NCBI GenBank assembly: GCA_003218345.1
Contig: QHNF01000083.1
Coordinates: 1 to 5,719, forward strand
DNA length: 5,719 bases
Direction: 5' to 3'
Source of the DNA: Verrucomicrobiota bacterium
GTDB lineage: Bacteria; Verrucomicrobiota; Verrucomicrobiia; Chthoniobacterales; UBA10450
This document shows positions 1-5,037 of this stretch, one piece after another. Positions within the stretch are counted from its first letter, which is position 1. Every line of letters starts with the position of its first letter. The notes beneath the pieces were generated by a model that was not told the DNA's origin, did no database searches, and saw only the letters and a list, made by a program, of their open reading frames with translations. The translations under genes were made by a program, and so were the position numbers.

Positions 1-334
1 GCTTCAACTCTTGATCGTTGTAAGAAATGATTTTGATTGCACTCTTCGAATGGCAGGCGGGACCCGCGCGGGAAAAGAAGCGCTTGCGATTATATGCGTT
101 TAGCATTCGCTGTGCCGCGGCACGACAAATGGTCCACCGCGAAATTTGCAGTGCGCGGACGTGTCCGGGCTTGGAAAGCGGCGACATGTCGGCGCACTCC
201 AAAACGCGTATGAGCACTTTAGGCTAAAAACTTGCTCACGATTTCAGGCTTGACTGCGAATTTTTCCAGAATAATCTGCGCGCCGGTTGCCTCGGATGAG
301 GACAACTTGTGTGAATTGAATTGATTGTTTCATG
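1..334. other. Region without a supported gene, rich in GC palindromes
   Basis: I see no convincing coding region here. The rightward open frame at 27-227 has no ribosome binding site, is rich in Arg and Cys, and resembles no family I know. The stretch holds several symmetric elements: CCCGCGCGGG at 63-72, a perfect 12-bp palindrome GTGCCGCGGCAC at 112-123, and CGGAC-GT-GTCCG at 156-167. A short leftward frame at 219-305 reads like a protein end (ATGAQIILEKFAVKPEIV) but has no ATG and no Shine-Dalgarno. Because a rightward terminator follows directly, the region is probably the 3' part or untranslated tail of an upstream transcript, or a small structured RNA. Neither can be decided from the sequence. 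Confidence 0.5.
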
Positions 335-377
335 CGGAACGTGGGCGGCCTAACGACTCGCCCACGTTCTGTTTTTT
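335..377 (+). terminator. Rho-independent terminator, rightward
   Basis: GAACGTGGGCG (337-347) and CGCCCACGTTC (359-369) form a perfect 11-bp GC-rich stem around an 11-nt loop. It extends by one G-U and one C-G pair (336-370, 335-371) and is followed at once by six T (372-377). The left side has no matching A tract, so it acts on rightward transcription. No gene in the window ends just before it, so it closes a transcript that begins left of the window or in 1-334. It also isolates the dodecin gene, whose promoter must then lie between 378 and about 515. Confidence 0.85.
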
Positions 378-515
378 GTGACTGCGCTTGTCGGCTGGAA
401 TGCGGCGGCGCCCGGCAGCTTCTTCATCGCGTGATCAAGCGCAACGTGATCGGCATCTCATTTAACAGTGCCGCGCCGTCCTCACGCGCGATCCAGCAGC
501 CATCTGCGATAATTA

Positions 516-525
516 GAGGAAGGAG
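516..525 (+). promoter_or_regulatory. Strong Shine-Dalgarno of the dodecin gene
   Basis: GAGGAAGGAG lies 10 nt before the ATG at 536. It is the strongest ribosome binding site in the window and fixes the dodecin start, although the frame stays open far upstream to 332. A GATAAT with an upstream TG (505-513) resembles an extended -10 element. It would place the transcript start almost on the Shine-Dalgarno, so I do not call it a promoter. Confidence 0.8.
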
Positions 526-535
526 AATTATCGTT

Positions 536-745
536 ATGGCCAAAGTCGTTAAAGTCATTGAATTGTTGTCACAATCGCCGGAGAGCTGGGAGGATGCCAC
601 GCAGAGTGCGGTGCAGGAAGCCTCGAAAACACTGCGAAACATTCGCTCGATCTACATCAAGGAATTCACCGCTGAAGTGGAAAACGGCAAAATCACAAAC
701 TATCGCATCAACGCGAAGGTCACATTTGATCTCGAGCGCGGATGA
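536..745 (+). CDS. Dodecin family protein (69 aa)
   Basis: Dodecins are small beta-alpha-beta-beta proteins that assemble into hollow cytoplasmic dodecamers. Classical members bind flavin dimers and are thought to store or buffer flavin. This protein has the full family length: strand 1 (KVVKVIELLSQS, 3-14), the helix (SWEDATQSAVQEASKTL, 17-33), then two long strands (RSIYIKEFTAEVENG, 37-51, and ITNYRINAKVTFDLE, 53-67). The ATG at 536 follows a strong Shine-Dalgarno. The open frame continues upstream to 332, but that part covers a terminator stem and is not coding. Aligned from memory with archaeal and thermophile dodecins, the flavin-stacking Trp corresponds to Ser38 and the flavin-contacting Gln to Arg57. 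It may therefore belong to a branch with altered or lost flavin binding. The gene stands alone between two terminators, so it is probably monocistronic. Family assignment is firm; the ligand is not known. Confidence 0.92.
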   Translation: MAKVVKVIELLSQSPESWEDATQSAVQEASKTLRNIRSIYIKEFTAEVENGKITNYRINAKVTFDLERG

Positions 746-770
746 TGGCTTCGCCACGTTGGATCCTTAC

Positions 771-826
771 AAAAGTTACATTGTTACAAAGGTGGACTGT
801 CGTCCGTTGTAACGATGTAGCTTTTT
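771..826. terminator. Long bidirectional hairpin terminator after the dodecin gene
   Basis: Arms 771-789 and 807-825 pair over 19 positions with only two G-U wobbles. They begin with AAAA and end with TTTT. The tip contains a second small hairpin, GGAC-TGTC-GTCC (794-805). The T run (822-826) serves rightward transcription from the dodecin gene, which stops 25 bp earlier. The A run (771-774) reads as a T run on the other strand, so it can also stop transcripts coming leftward from lysS, although lysS ends about 245 bp away. Both arms can be read as GTTACAA-like 8-bp units related to the repeat arrays elsewhere in the window. Confidence 0.85.
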
Positions 827-1069
827 AACGAATCGTATCGACGCATCACCGCCTGCATTGCGACGGCAGTGTACAAATGTGGGCGGCTACGCGTTCTCAC
901 ACGCGATCTCTCGGCCGGGACGTTGCATCCAGCCGAGAGTTAAAAGAACGCGAAAGTTTTAATGGTCGGTATTACTGCACCTTATCGATGTTGATGGTCG
1001 CGTTGTCTCCGGCAGCAAGCGTAAGCGCCAAGCCGCCAACAACGATTTGCACTGTTTCGCCAGCGCCGC
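827..1069. other. Noncoding gap between convergent dodecin and lysS genes
   Basis: I find no supported gene. A hairpin CTCTCGGC (908-915) / GCCGAGAG (932-939) and a smaller one CGCGT / ACGCG just before it could form in RNA from either strand. Neither is followed by a T run, so they are not simple terminators. On the lysS strand a short frame (GTG at 1050-1052, stop at 972-974) encodes GETVQIVVGG- and INIDKVQ-type sequence that looks protein-like, but it has no recognisable ribosome binding site. Rightward frames here lack Shine-Dalgarno sequences and family resemblance. Confidence 0.55.
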
Positions 1070-2530
1070 CTAGTTTATTTTTCTGGGTCTCAACAAGGGA
1101 AACAGGATCACGTCCCGGATGGATTCTGCACCGGTGAGCAGCATGGTGAGCCGATCCATCCCGAGGCCGAAGCCACCGGCTGGTGGCATGCCATGCTCGA
1201 GCGCGAGCAGAAATTCCTCGTCGATTTTTTGCCTTTCTTCGCCTGCCTGTTCGATAAGACGCTGACGTTGCAGAAGCGGATCGTTTAACTCGCTGTAACC
1301 TGGCGCGATCTCCGCACCGTTAATAATCAGTTCGAAAACATCGACGAGCGTGTTGTCCGCTGCATTTTGTTTCGCCAGCGGCACCAGCTCTTTCGGACAA
1401 TGTGTGACAAAGAGAGGATCGATTGTCTTCTCCTCAATGAGTTTTTCGAACACATGCTGCGTCACTTCGAAATCGGCCAGTTGCGGCAAGATTTCCAGTT
1501 TGAACTCATGCGTCGCACGTTCACGCCGTTGCTCACTTGAGAGCTCGAACCAGTCCTTGCCCGCAATTTCGCACACAACATCCACATAACGCCCGCGTCG
1601 CCAGGGCCGTTTCAAATTGATCGTGCGAAGAATTTTTCCATCGGCATCACAATGCTGAATCGTTAGCGAGCCGCAGATTTTCTCAGCGAGATGACAGATC
1701 AGTTCCTCAACCAGATTCGCCATTTTATCCCAATCGGCATACGCCCAATACGCTTCGAGCATCGTGAATTCCGGATTGTGCTTTCTGGAAATGCCTTCGT
1801 TGCGAAAGTTTCGATTGATCTCGAATACCTTGTTGAACCCGCCCACGAGTAAACGTTTCAGATAAAGCTCCGGCGCGATACGAAGGTAAAGATCGAGGCC
1901 CAGCGCCTTGTGATGTGTGCTGAAAGGTTCAGCTGCGGCACCGCCAGCGATCGTCTGCAAAATCGGCGTCTCGACTTCCAGAAAGCCGCGCTCCTCGAAG
2001 AAGCGCCGGGTTTCGCGGACAATTGCGATTCGTTTTGCGAACACCGCGCGAGAATGCTCGTTCGTAAGAAGATCGAGATAACGCTGTCGATAACGCGCCT
2101 CAATGTCTTGTAATCCATGCCATTTCTCGGGGAGCGGCCGCAAAGCTTTGGCAAGTAGCCGGAACGTGTGCACTTTCAAAGTCGGTTCCCCGCTTTTAGT
2201 GGCGAAACATGTTCCTTCGACGCCGATGAAATCGCCGATATCGAGCAAGCGAAAAAGATCGATTAGCTCCGGGCCAACTTCTTTTGCGTGAATATAGATT
2301 TGAATGCGTCCCGTGGCGTCGCGCAGATCGAGAAAATGGCTCTTGCCCATGTCGCGATGGGCGGTGACGCGGCCCGCCGCGCGAAGGGTATCGCCTTCTT
2401 TAAATTTTTCACGCACCTCTGCAATGGATCCGCTTACGTCAAAACTAATGCCGAACGGCTCGACACCTTTTGCACGGAGCGCGTCGAGTTTTTTTCGCCT
2501 TAGCGAGATCAGTTCATTTTCTTCTTCCAT
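1070..2530 (-). CDS. lysS: Lysine--tRNA ligase, class II (486 aa)
   Basis: Cytoplasmic enzyme that activates lysine with ATP and charges tRNA-Lys for translation. Residues about 45-125 form the N-terminal OB-fold anticodon-binding domain (DTLRAAGRV, MGKSHFLDLRD). Residues about 150-486 form the class II catalytic core. Class II motif 1 lies around FLEVETPIL (183-191), motif 2 is FRNEG with RKHNPEFTMLE (242-259), and motif 3 is GFGLGMDRLTMLL (453-465). The substrate-pocket segments CPKELVPLAK (378-387) and NGAEIAPGYSELNDP (404-418) are intact. The protein ends in the usual way with ESIRDVILFPLLRP, so it is full length (family about 490-510 aa). I chose the ATG at 2530 because the family N-terminus begins near MEEENELISLRRKKL. 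The frame could start 45 bp earlier at a TTG. Neither start has a clear Shine-Dalgarno. The VOC gene ends 58 bp upstream on the same strand, so the two are probably cotranscribed. Confidence 0.97.
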   Translation of the reverse strand: MEEENELISLRRKKLDALRAKGVEPFGISFDVSGSIAEVREKFKEGDTLRAAGRVTAHRDMGKSHFLDLRDATGRIQIYIHAKEVGPELIDLFRLLDIGDFIGVEGTCFATKSGEPTLKVHTFRLLAKALRPLPEKWHGLQDIEARYRQRYLDLLTNEHSRAVFAKRIAIVRETRRFFEERGFLEVETPILQTIAGGAAAEPFSTHHKALGLDLYLRIAPELYLKRLLVGGFNKVFEINRNFRNEGISRKHNPEFTMLEAYWAYADWDKMANLVEELICHLAEKICGSLTIQHCDADGKILRTINLKRPWRRGRYVDVVCEIAGKDWFELSSEQRRERATHEFKLEILPQLADFEVTQHVFEKLIEEKTIDPLFVTHCPKELVPLAKQNAADNTLVDVFELIINGAEIAPGYSELNDPLLQRQRLIEQAGEERQKIDEEFLLALEHGMPPAGGFGLGMDRLTMLLTGAESIRDVILFPLLRPRKIN

Positions 2531-2588
2531 GTTCGGAGAGCGAAATGTAGAGCTTCTGCGAAAGTCTGGGAGCAAAAACTCGCTTGTC

Positions 2589-2975
2589 TCAATTCGAACG
2601 CGCTCCGATCATCGTAGGATGCGTTGGTTGATAAAGGCCGATCTCACCTCCGCTCGGCAGCCGAAGACTCGTGCTGATTCCCCATTCGGCCTCCACCGGC
2701 CTTGCGCAGGCTACGCCCTTGCCTTCCAGCGACTGCATCAGGCTTCGTAAATCATCACACATTAGGTAGAACACCGCCCCGAGCATTGGGTGTTCCGCAT
2801 GCATTTGCACAAATTCGCCATCGCTGGGATGTACTGCCAACTCGGCAGGCGGCAACGCAAAGAGCAGCCAACCCCCGCCGATTTCAATCGACGGGAATTC
2901 CAGTACAGTTTTAAAGAACGCACGATCGGCTACCGGGTCCTTGCTGTAGAGAAGAATATGGGCCCCCGCGATCAT
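2589..2975 (-). CDS. VOC (glyoxalase/dioxygenase-fold) family protein (128 aa)
   Basis: A member of the vicinal oxygen chelate superfamily: paired beta-alpha-beta-beta-beta modules that often hold a metal ion and include glyoxalases, extradiol dioxygenases and antibiotic-binding proteins. Recognisable segments are AHILLYSKDPVADRAFF (5-21, first strand and helix), GGGWLLFALPPAELAVHP (33-50), VFYLMCDDLRSLMQSLEGKGV (68-88, start of module two) and LPSGGEIGLYQPTHP (106-120). His6 and Glu112 sit where metal ligands usually lie; His49 or a His near 59-62 could supply another. Substrate cannot be deduced. The frame is open to 3095, but the extra 40 residues are encoded by repeat DNA, so I start at the ATG at 2975, which begins the domain. 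No Shine-Dalgarno precedes it. It is probably the first gene of a unit with lysS and is divergent from the ACT gene. Confidence 0.87.
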   Translation of the reverse strand: MIAGAHILLYSKDPVADRAFFKTVLEFPSIEIGGGWLLFALPPAELAVHPSDGEFVQMHAEHPMLGAVFYLMCDDLRSLMQSLEGKGVACARPVEAEWGISTSLRLPSGGEIGLYQPTHPTMIGARSN

Positions 2976-2983
2976 TTTGCGGA

Positions 2984-3012
2984 AGTATATCGCCTGCGCC
3001 GAAAAATGAACA
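2984..3012 (-). promoter_or_regulatory. Possible promoter of the VOC-lysS unit
   Basis: On the minus strand TATACT (2989-2984) matches a -10 element in five of six positions, with a weak -35 candidate TGTTCA 17 bp upstream. A start of transcription about 7 nt downstream would fall within one or two bases of the ATG at 2975. The mRNA would then be leaderless, which agrees with the missing Shine-Dalgarno. The -35 match is poor (three of six), so the call is tentative. Confidence 0.3.
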
Positions 3013-3020
3013 GCTTGAAA

Positions 3021-3057
3021 CCCCGTTTGGATCGTTAGATCGTAAATCGTTGGATCG
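3021..3057 (-). repeat. Degenerate octamer tandem array, minus orientation
   Basis: Read on the minus strand the units are CGATCCAA, CGATTTA, CGATCTAA and CGATCCAAA, followed by CGGGG (3025-3021). The consensus is CGATYYAA with small length changes. The same unit and the same CGGGG end occur in opposite orientation at 3756-3792, beyond the ACT gene. It lies directly upstream of the presumed VOC promoter. It fills part of the 313-bp intergenic region 2976-3288, which otherwise holds the heptamer array and no gene I can support. Confidence 0.7.
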
Positions 3058-3089
3058 CCTGCTCGCGAAAGCCTTCGGAGTTCCCTTCG

Positions 3090-3131
3090 AATCACGGTTC
3101 AGGAATTATGAATTACGTCTTACGTATCACG
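3090..3131 (-). repeat. Degenerate heptamer tandem array (6 x 7 bp)
   Basis: On the minus strand six consecutive 7-mers can be read: CGTGATA, CGTAAGA, CGTAATT, CATAATT, CCTGAAC, CGTGATT. The third and fourth differ by one base, and most units begin CGT or C and are AT-rich at the end. The array is imperfect, so it could be a decayed tandem repeat. It sits in the divergent gap between the VOC and ACT genes, about 30 bp from the octamer array. Its role is unknown. Confidence 0.55.
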
Positions 3132-3275
3132 GCACCCAGCGACTTCCGCCCAGAATATATTGGTTTGCCAACAAAAGACTGAAAATGAGATAGTTTACCG
3201 ATGCGCGATCAGGATGTCCCGTCGCAGTGTTGCTTTCCAAATGCCTGTTGATTTACCCCAAACAACTTCAAAGAT

Positions 3276-3282
3276 GGAGGGA
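3276..3282 (+). promoter_or_regulatory. Shine-Dalgarno deciding a GTG start for the ACT gene
   Basis: GGAGGGA ends 6 nt before the in-frame GTG at 3289, which is near ideal spacing. The ATG at 3274 overlaps this element, so it cannot use it, and has no purine-rich sequence before it. The even earlier ATG at 3160 would add residues with no resemblance to the family. Confidence 0.7.
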
Positions 3283-3288
3283 CCGCTG

Positions 3289-3711
3289 GTGAAGCAGTTC
3301 TCCATTTTCCTGCCCAGCAAGGTGGGGGCGATGCTGGACGTGGTGAAGCTGCTCAATACGCAGAACACTCACGTGGTGGCCCTGAGCGTATCTGAATCTA
3401 CCGACTCGGCCATTGCGCGAATAATCGCGAGCGATCCAACCCGTGTCGAAAAATTGTTCCGGGAAAAAAATGTGCCCTTTGGTGTTTCTGAGGTAGTGGT
3501 AGTGGAAATGCGAGAAGTCGCCACGCAACTGGTGAAACTGCTCGCATCGTTGGTGATGGCGGAGGTCAATGTCCATTTCGCGTATCCACTGTTAATCCGG
3601 CCACGAGGCTTTGCCGCGATCGCTCTGCACGTAGACGATACGGAATGCGCGTCCTCAGTGCTGATGGGCGAAGGATTTAAGATGCTGAGCCAGGACGACA
3701 TCTCGCGATAG
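3289..3711 (+). CDS. Tandem ACT-domain protein (140 aa)
   Basis: ACT domains bind amino acids or related small ligands and control enzymes or transporters; stand-alone two-domain proteins act as free regulators in the cytoplasm. The first domain (about 1-66) has the typical opening KQFSIFLPSKVGAMLDVVKLL, with a Gly in the ligand-binding turn, and ends in VPFGVSEVVVVEM. The second (about 75-136) runs from VATQLVKLLASLVMAEVNV through IALHVDDTECASSVL to GFKMLSQDD. The GTG start gives a protein that begins exactly with the first beta strand and follows a good Shine-Dalgarno. An ATG at 3274 would add five residues. No enzyme partner lies beside it: the neighbours are lysS/VOC (divergent) and the TPR gene 124 bp downstream. 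Family is clear; the ligand and target are not. Confidence 0.88.
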   Translation: MKQFSIFLPSKVGAMLDVVKLLNTQNTHVVALSVSESTDSAIARIIASDPTRVEKLFREKNVPFGVSEVVVVEMREVATQLVKLLASLVMAEVNVHFAYPLLIRPRGFAAIALHVDDTECASSVLMGEGFKMLSQDDISR

Positions 3712-3724
3712 CGCGCTGGCGATT

Positions 3725-3792
3725 CGTTACAATGTTATAACGTCAAAAGGGTATCCGATTTGACGATTCGACGGTTCAACGATTTAACGGGG
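3725..3792 (+). repeat. Degenerate octamer tandem array, plus orientation
   Basis: The clear core is four 8-mers in a row, CGATTTGA, CGATTCGA, CGGTTCAA, CGATTTAA (3756-3787), followed by CGGGG. Before it, after a 7-bp break, three weaker units keep the period: CGTTACAA, TGTTATAA, CGTCAAAA (3725-3748). The core shares its unit and CGGGG end with the minus-oriented array at 3021-3057. The GTTACAA units recall the dodecin terminator arms. The array begins 13 bp after the ACT stop codon and ends 43 bp before the TPR gene start. Confidence 0.75.
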
Positions 3793-3835
3793 CGGAAGCC
3801 CGAGTTGACAGCCTGGCGAAAGCGCGCTTACAGAA

Positions 3836-4954
3836 ATGCGTTTATCGCCCATGCGAACCCTTCTCTCACGCGCCACACAGCCCGATCCAAGTTTTAGCGT
3901 CGGACTAGGCTTGGTCATAATTCTGGCGGTAGCAGAAATCTGCGCCGGGACCTTTTATTATGTTGGTCGCGTTCGCACTGCCCGGACATCCGCACAGGCA
4001 GTCGCGGCACCTGTGGCACGGACTCCGGTTACTTCTGCGTCTTCTGTAACACCCGTGCCGGCGGTGGCGCAGCCGGTGTTTTCGCCGCAGACGATGGCGC
4101 CGACGCCTCCTCCGTCTCTGGTCGATCAGCTGCTGAGAGAAGGCATCGAGTTGCGCGATCGAGGTGATACGACAAACGCGCTGGCCCGCTTGCAGGAAGC
4201 GTTGGAAAGCGATCCGAGCAACCCCACAGTTATCGAGGAAACAGCCAAGACTTACGAATCCATGCAGCTCCTCGACCGTGCGAATGAAATGTGGCGTAAG
4301 CTTCAAGAAATGGGTCCGTCCGCTGGCGCGGCATATGAGTTGGCCGATCAGCGCTTGAAGCTGGGAGTGCCAACTCCGGCAACGGCGGAGGCTGGTGCTG
4401 CTAGTGCATCGTCCGATGCCGCCTCACACAAGCACGTCGGTGGCAGCCCGGAAGGCTCCACGTTTGGTATCACCGAAGTCAAAACCACGGAGACGCCCGA
4501 TCCAGACGCAGAGACGAACCTGACACTGCGGATCGGCATAAAAAAACAAACCGCCGCCACAATTGATCACACCAAAGTGAAGATTCAGGTGTTCTTTTAC
4601 GACACAGTGGGCGATAAAGATATTAAACTGACCGACGCTGACGTGAATTACGAGTGGTTGACGTCGAAGCACGACTGGGTGGATACAAATCCGGAGGTGC
4701 TCTCAGTGACGTATGTGCGCCCGAAATTAAAGGACGTCTCATCTGAAGCAGCGCTCTCTGAGGCAGCGGCAACAGTCAAACCCGGACAGAAAGATCGGGC
4801 GGTGAAAAGACGTTCTTCAGCAGAAGGTGGGCAGAGAAAATATCTGGGTTACAGGATTTTGGTTTATTACAATGATAAATTGCAAGCCGCTGAGGCGGAG
4901 CCGGCGCGGCTGCTAGAGCTTTTTCCTCCTTCCGAGAGTAGTTCGCCGCCATGA
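3836..4954 (+). CDS. Membrane-anchored TPR protein, uncharacterised (372 aa)
   Basis: I do not recognise a named gene. The N-terminus carries one hydrophobic segment (about 21-42, VGLGLVIILAVAEICAGTFYYV) preceded by Arg residues, so it is probably a signal anchor with the rest outside the cytoplasm. A flexible Ala/Pro/Val/Thr-rich linker follows (about 50-93). Residues about 94-175 hold two TPR-like helical pairs (ALARLQEALESDPSN at 115-129 is a textbook TPR end; YESMQLLDRANEMWRKL at 140-156). A low-complexity Ala/Ser stretch (180-200) leads to a beta-rich C-terminal domain (about 206-296 and 334-362; IQVFFYDTVGDKDI, KYLGYRILVYYNDKLQA) split by a charged insert. TPRs suggest protein-protein contacts in an envelope assembly. 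The start at 3836 has no strong Shine-Dalgarno; an ATG at 3851 is an alternative. It precedes the secreted-protein gene on the same strand and is probably cotranscribed with it. Confidence 0.85.
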   Translation: MRLSPMRTLLSRATQPDPSFSVGLGLVIILAVAEICAGTFYYVGRVRTARTSAQAVAAPVARTPVTSASSVTPVPAVAQPVFSPQTMAPTPPPSLVDQLLREGIELRDRGDTTNALARLQEALESDPSNPTVIEETAKTYESMQLLDRANEMWRKLQEMGPSAGAAYELADQRLKLGVPTPATAEAGAASASSDAASHKHVGGSPEGSTFGITEVKTTETPDPDAETNLTLRIGIKKQTAATIDHTKVKIQVFFYDTVGDKDIKLTDADVNYEWLTSKHDWVDTNPEVLSVTYVRPKLKDVSSEAALSEAAATVKPGQKDRAVKRRSSAEGGQRKYLGYRILVYYNDKLQAAEAEPARLLELFPPSESSSPP

Positions 4955-5037
4955 TCTAATTGCGGATCATGCACTGGCTTTTTCCTGATCCGTCTTTCGA
5001 ACTGAAACCGACCACGGGCCTACACGCAATTTCTTTC

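Noticed and set aside
27..227. Rightward open frame of 66 codons at the window start
   Set aside because: No ribosome binding site, unnatural Arg/Cys-rich composition, no family resemblance.
219..305. Leftward short frame reading EATGAQIILEKFAVKPEIVSKFLA
   Set aside because: It looks protein-like, but has only a TTG start, no Shine-Dalgarno, and a stop just upstream. Too short to call a gene or pseudogene.
908..939. Hairpin CTCTCGGC / GCCGAGAG considered as the lysS terminator
   Set aside because: No T run follows the stem on either strand; a T run lies before it on the lysS strand, which is the wrong side.
877..1137. Rightward open frame of 86 codons overlapping the lysS 3' end
   Set aside because: No Shine-Dalgarno, its C-terminal part is antisense to lysS, and it has no recognisable domain.
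3756..3788. CtrA-type (TTAA-N7-TTAA) or DnaA-type binding sites in the octamer array
   Set aside because: Only one TTAA is present, and no unit matches a DnaA box closely enough.
3905..4306. Leftward Arg/His-rich frame inside the TPR gene
   Set aside because: Antisense shadow of the Ala/Pro/Val-rich linker; composition explained by the sense codons.
4950..4983. CATGATC / GATCATG hairpin followed by TTTTT after the TPR gene
   Set aside because: The stem is short and AT-rich, and the T run starts 7 nt after it. It overlaps a possible start codon of the next gene, so it is unlikely to be an effective terminator.
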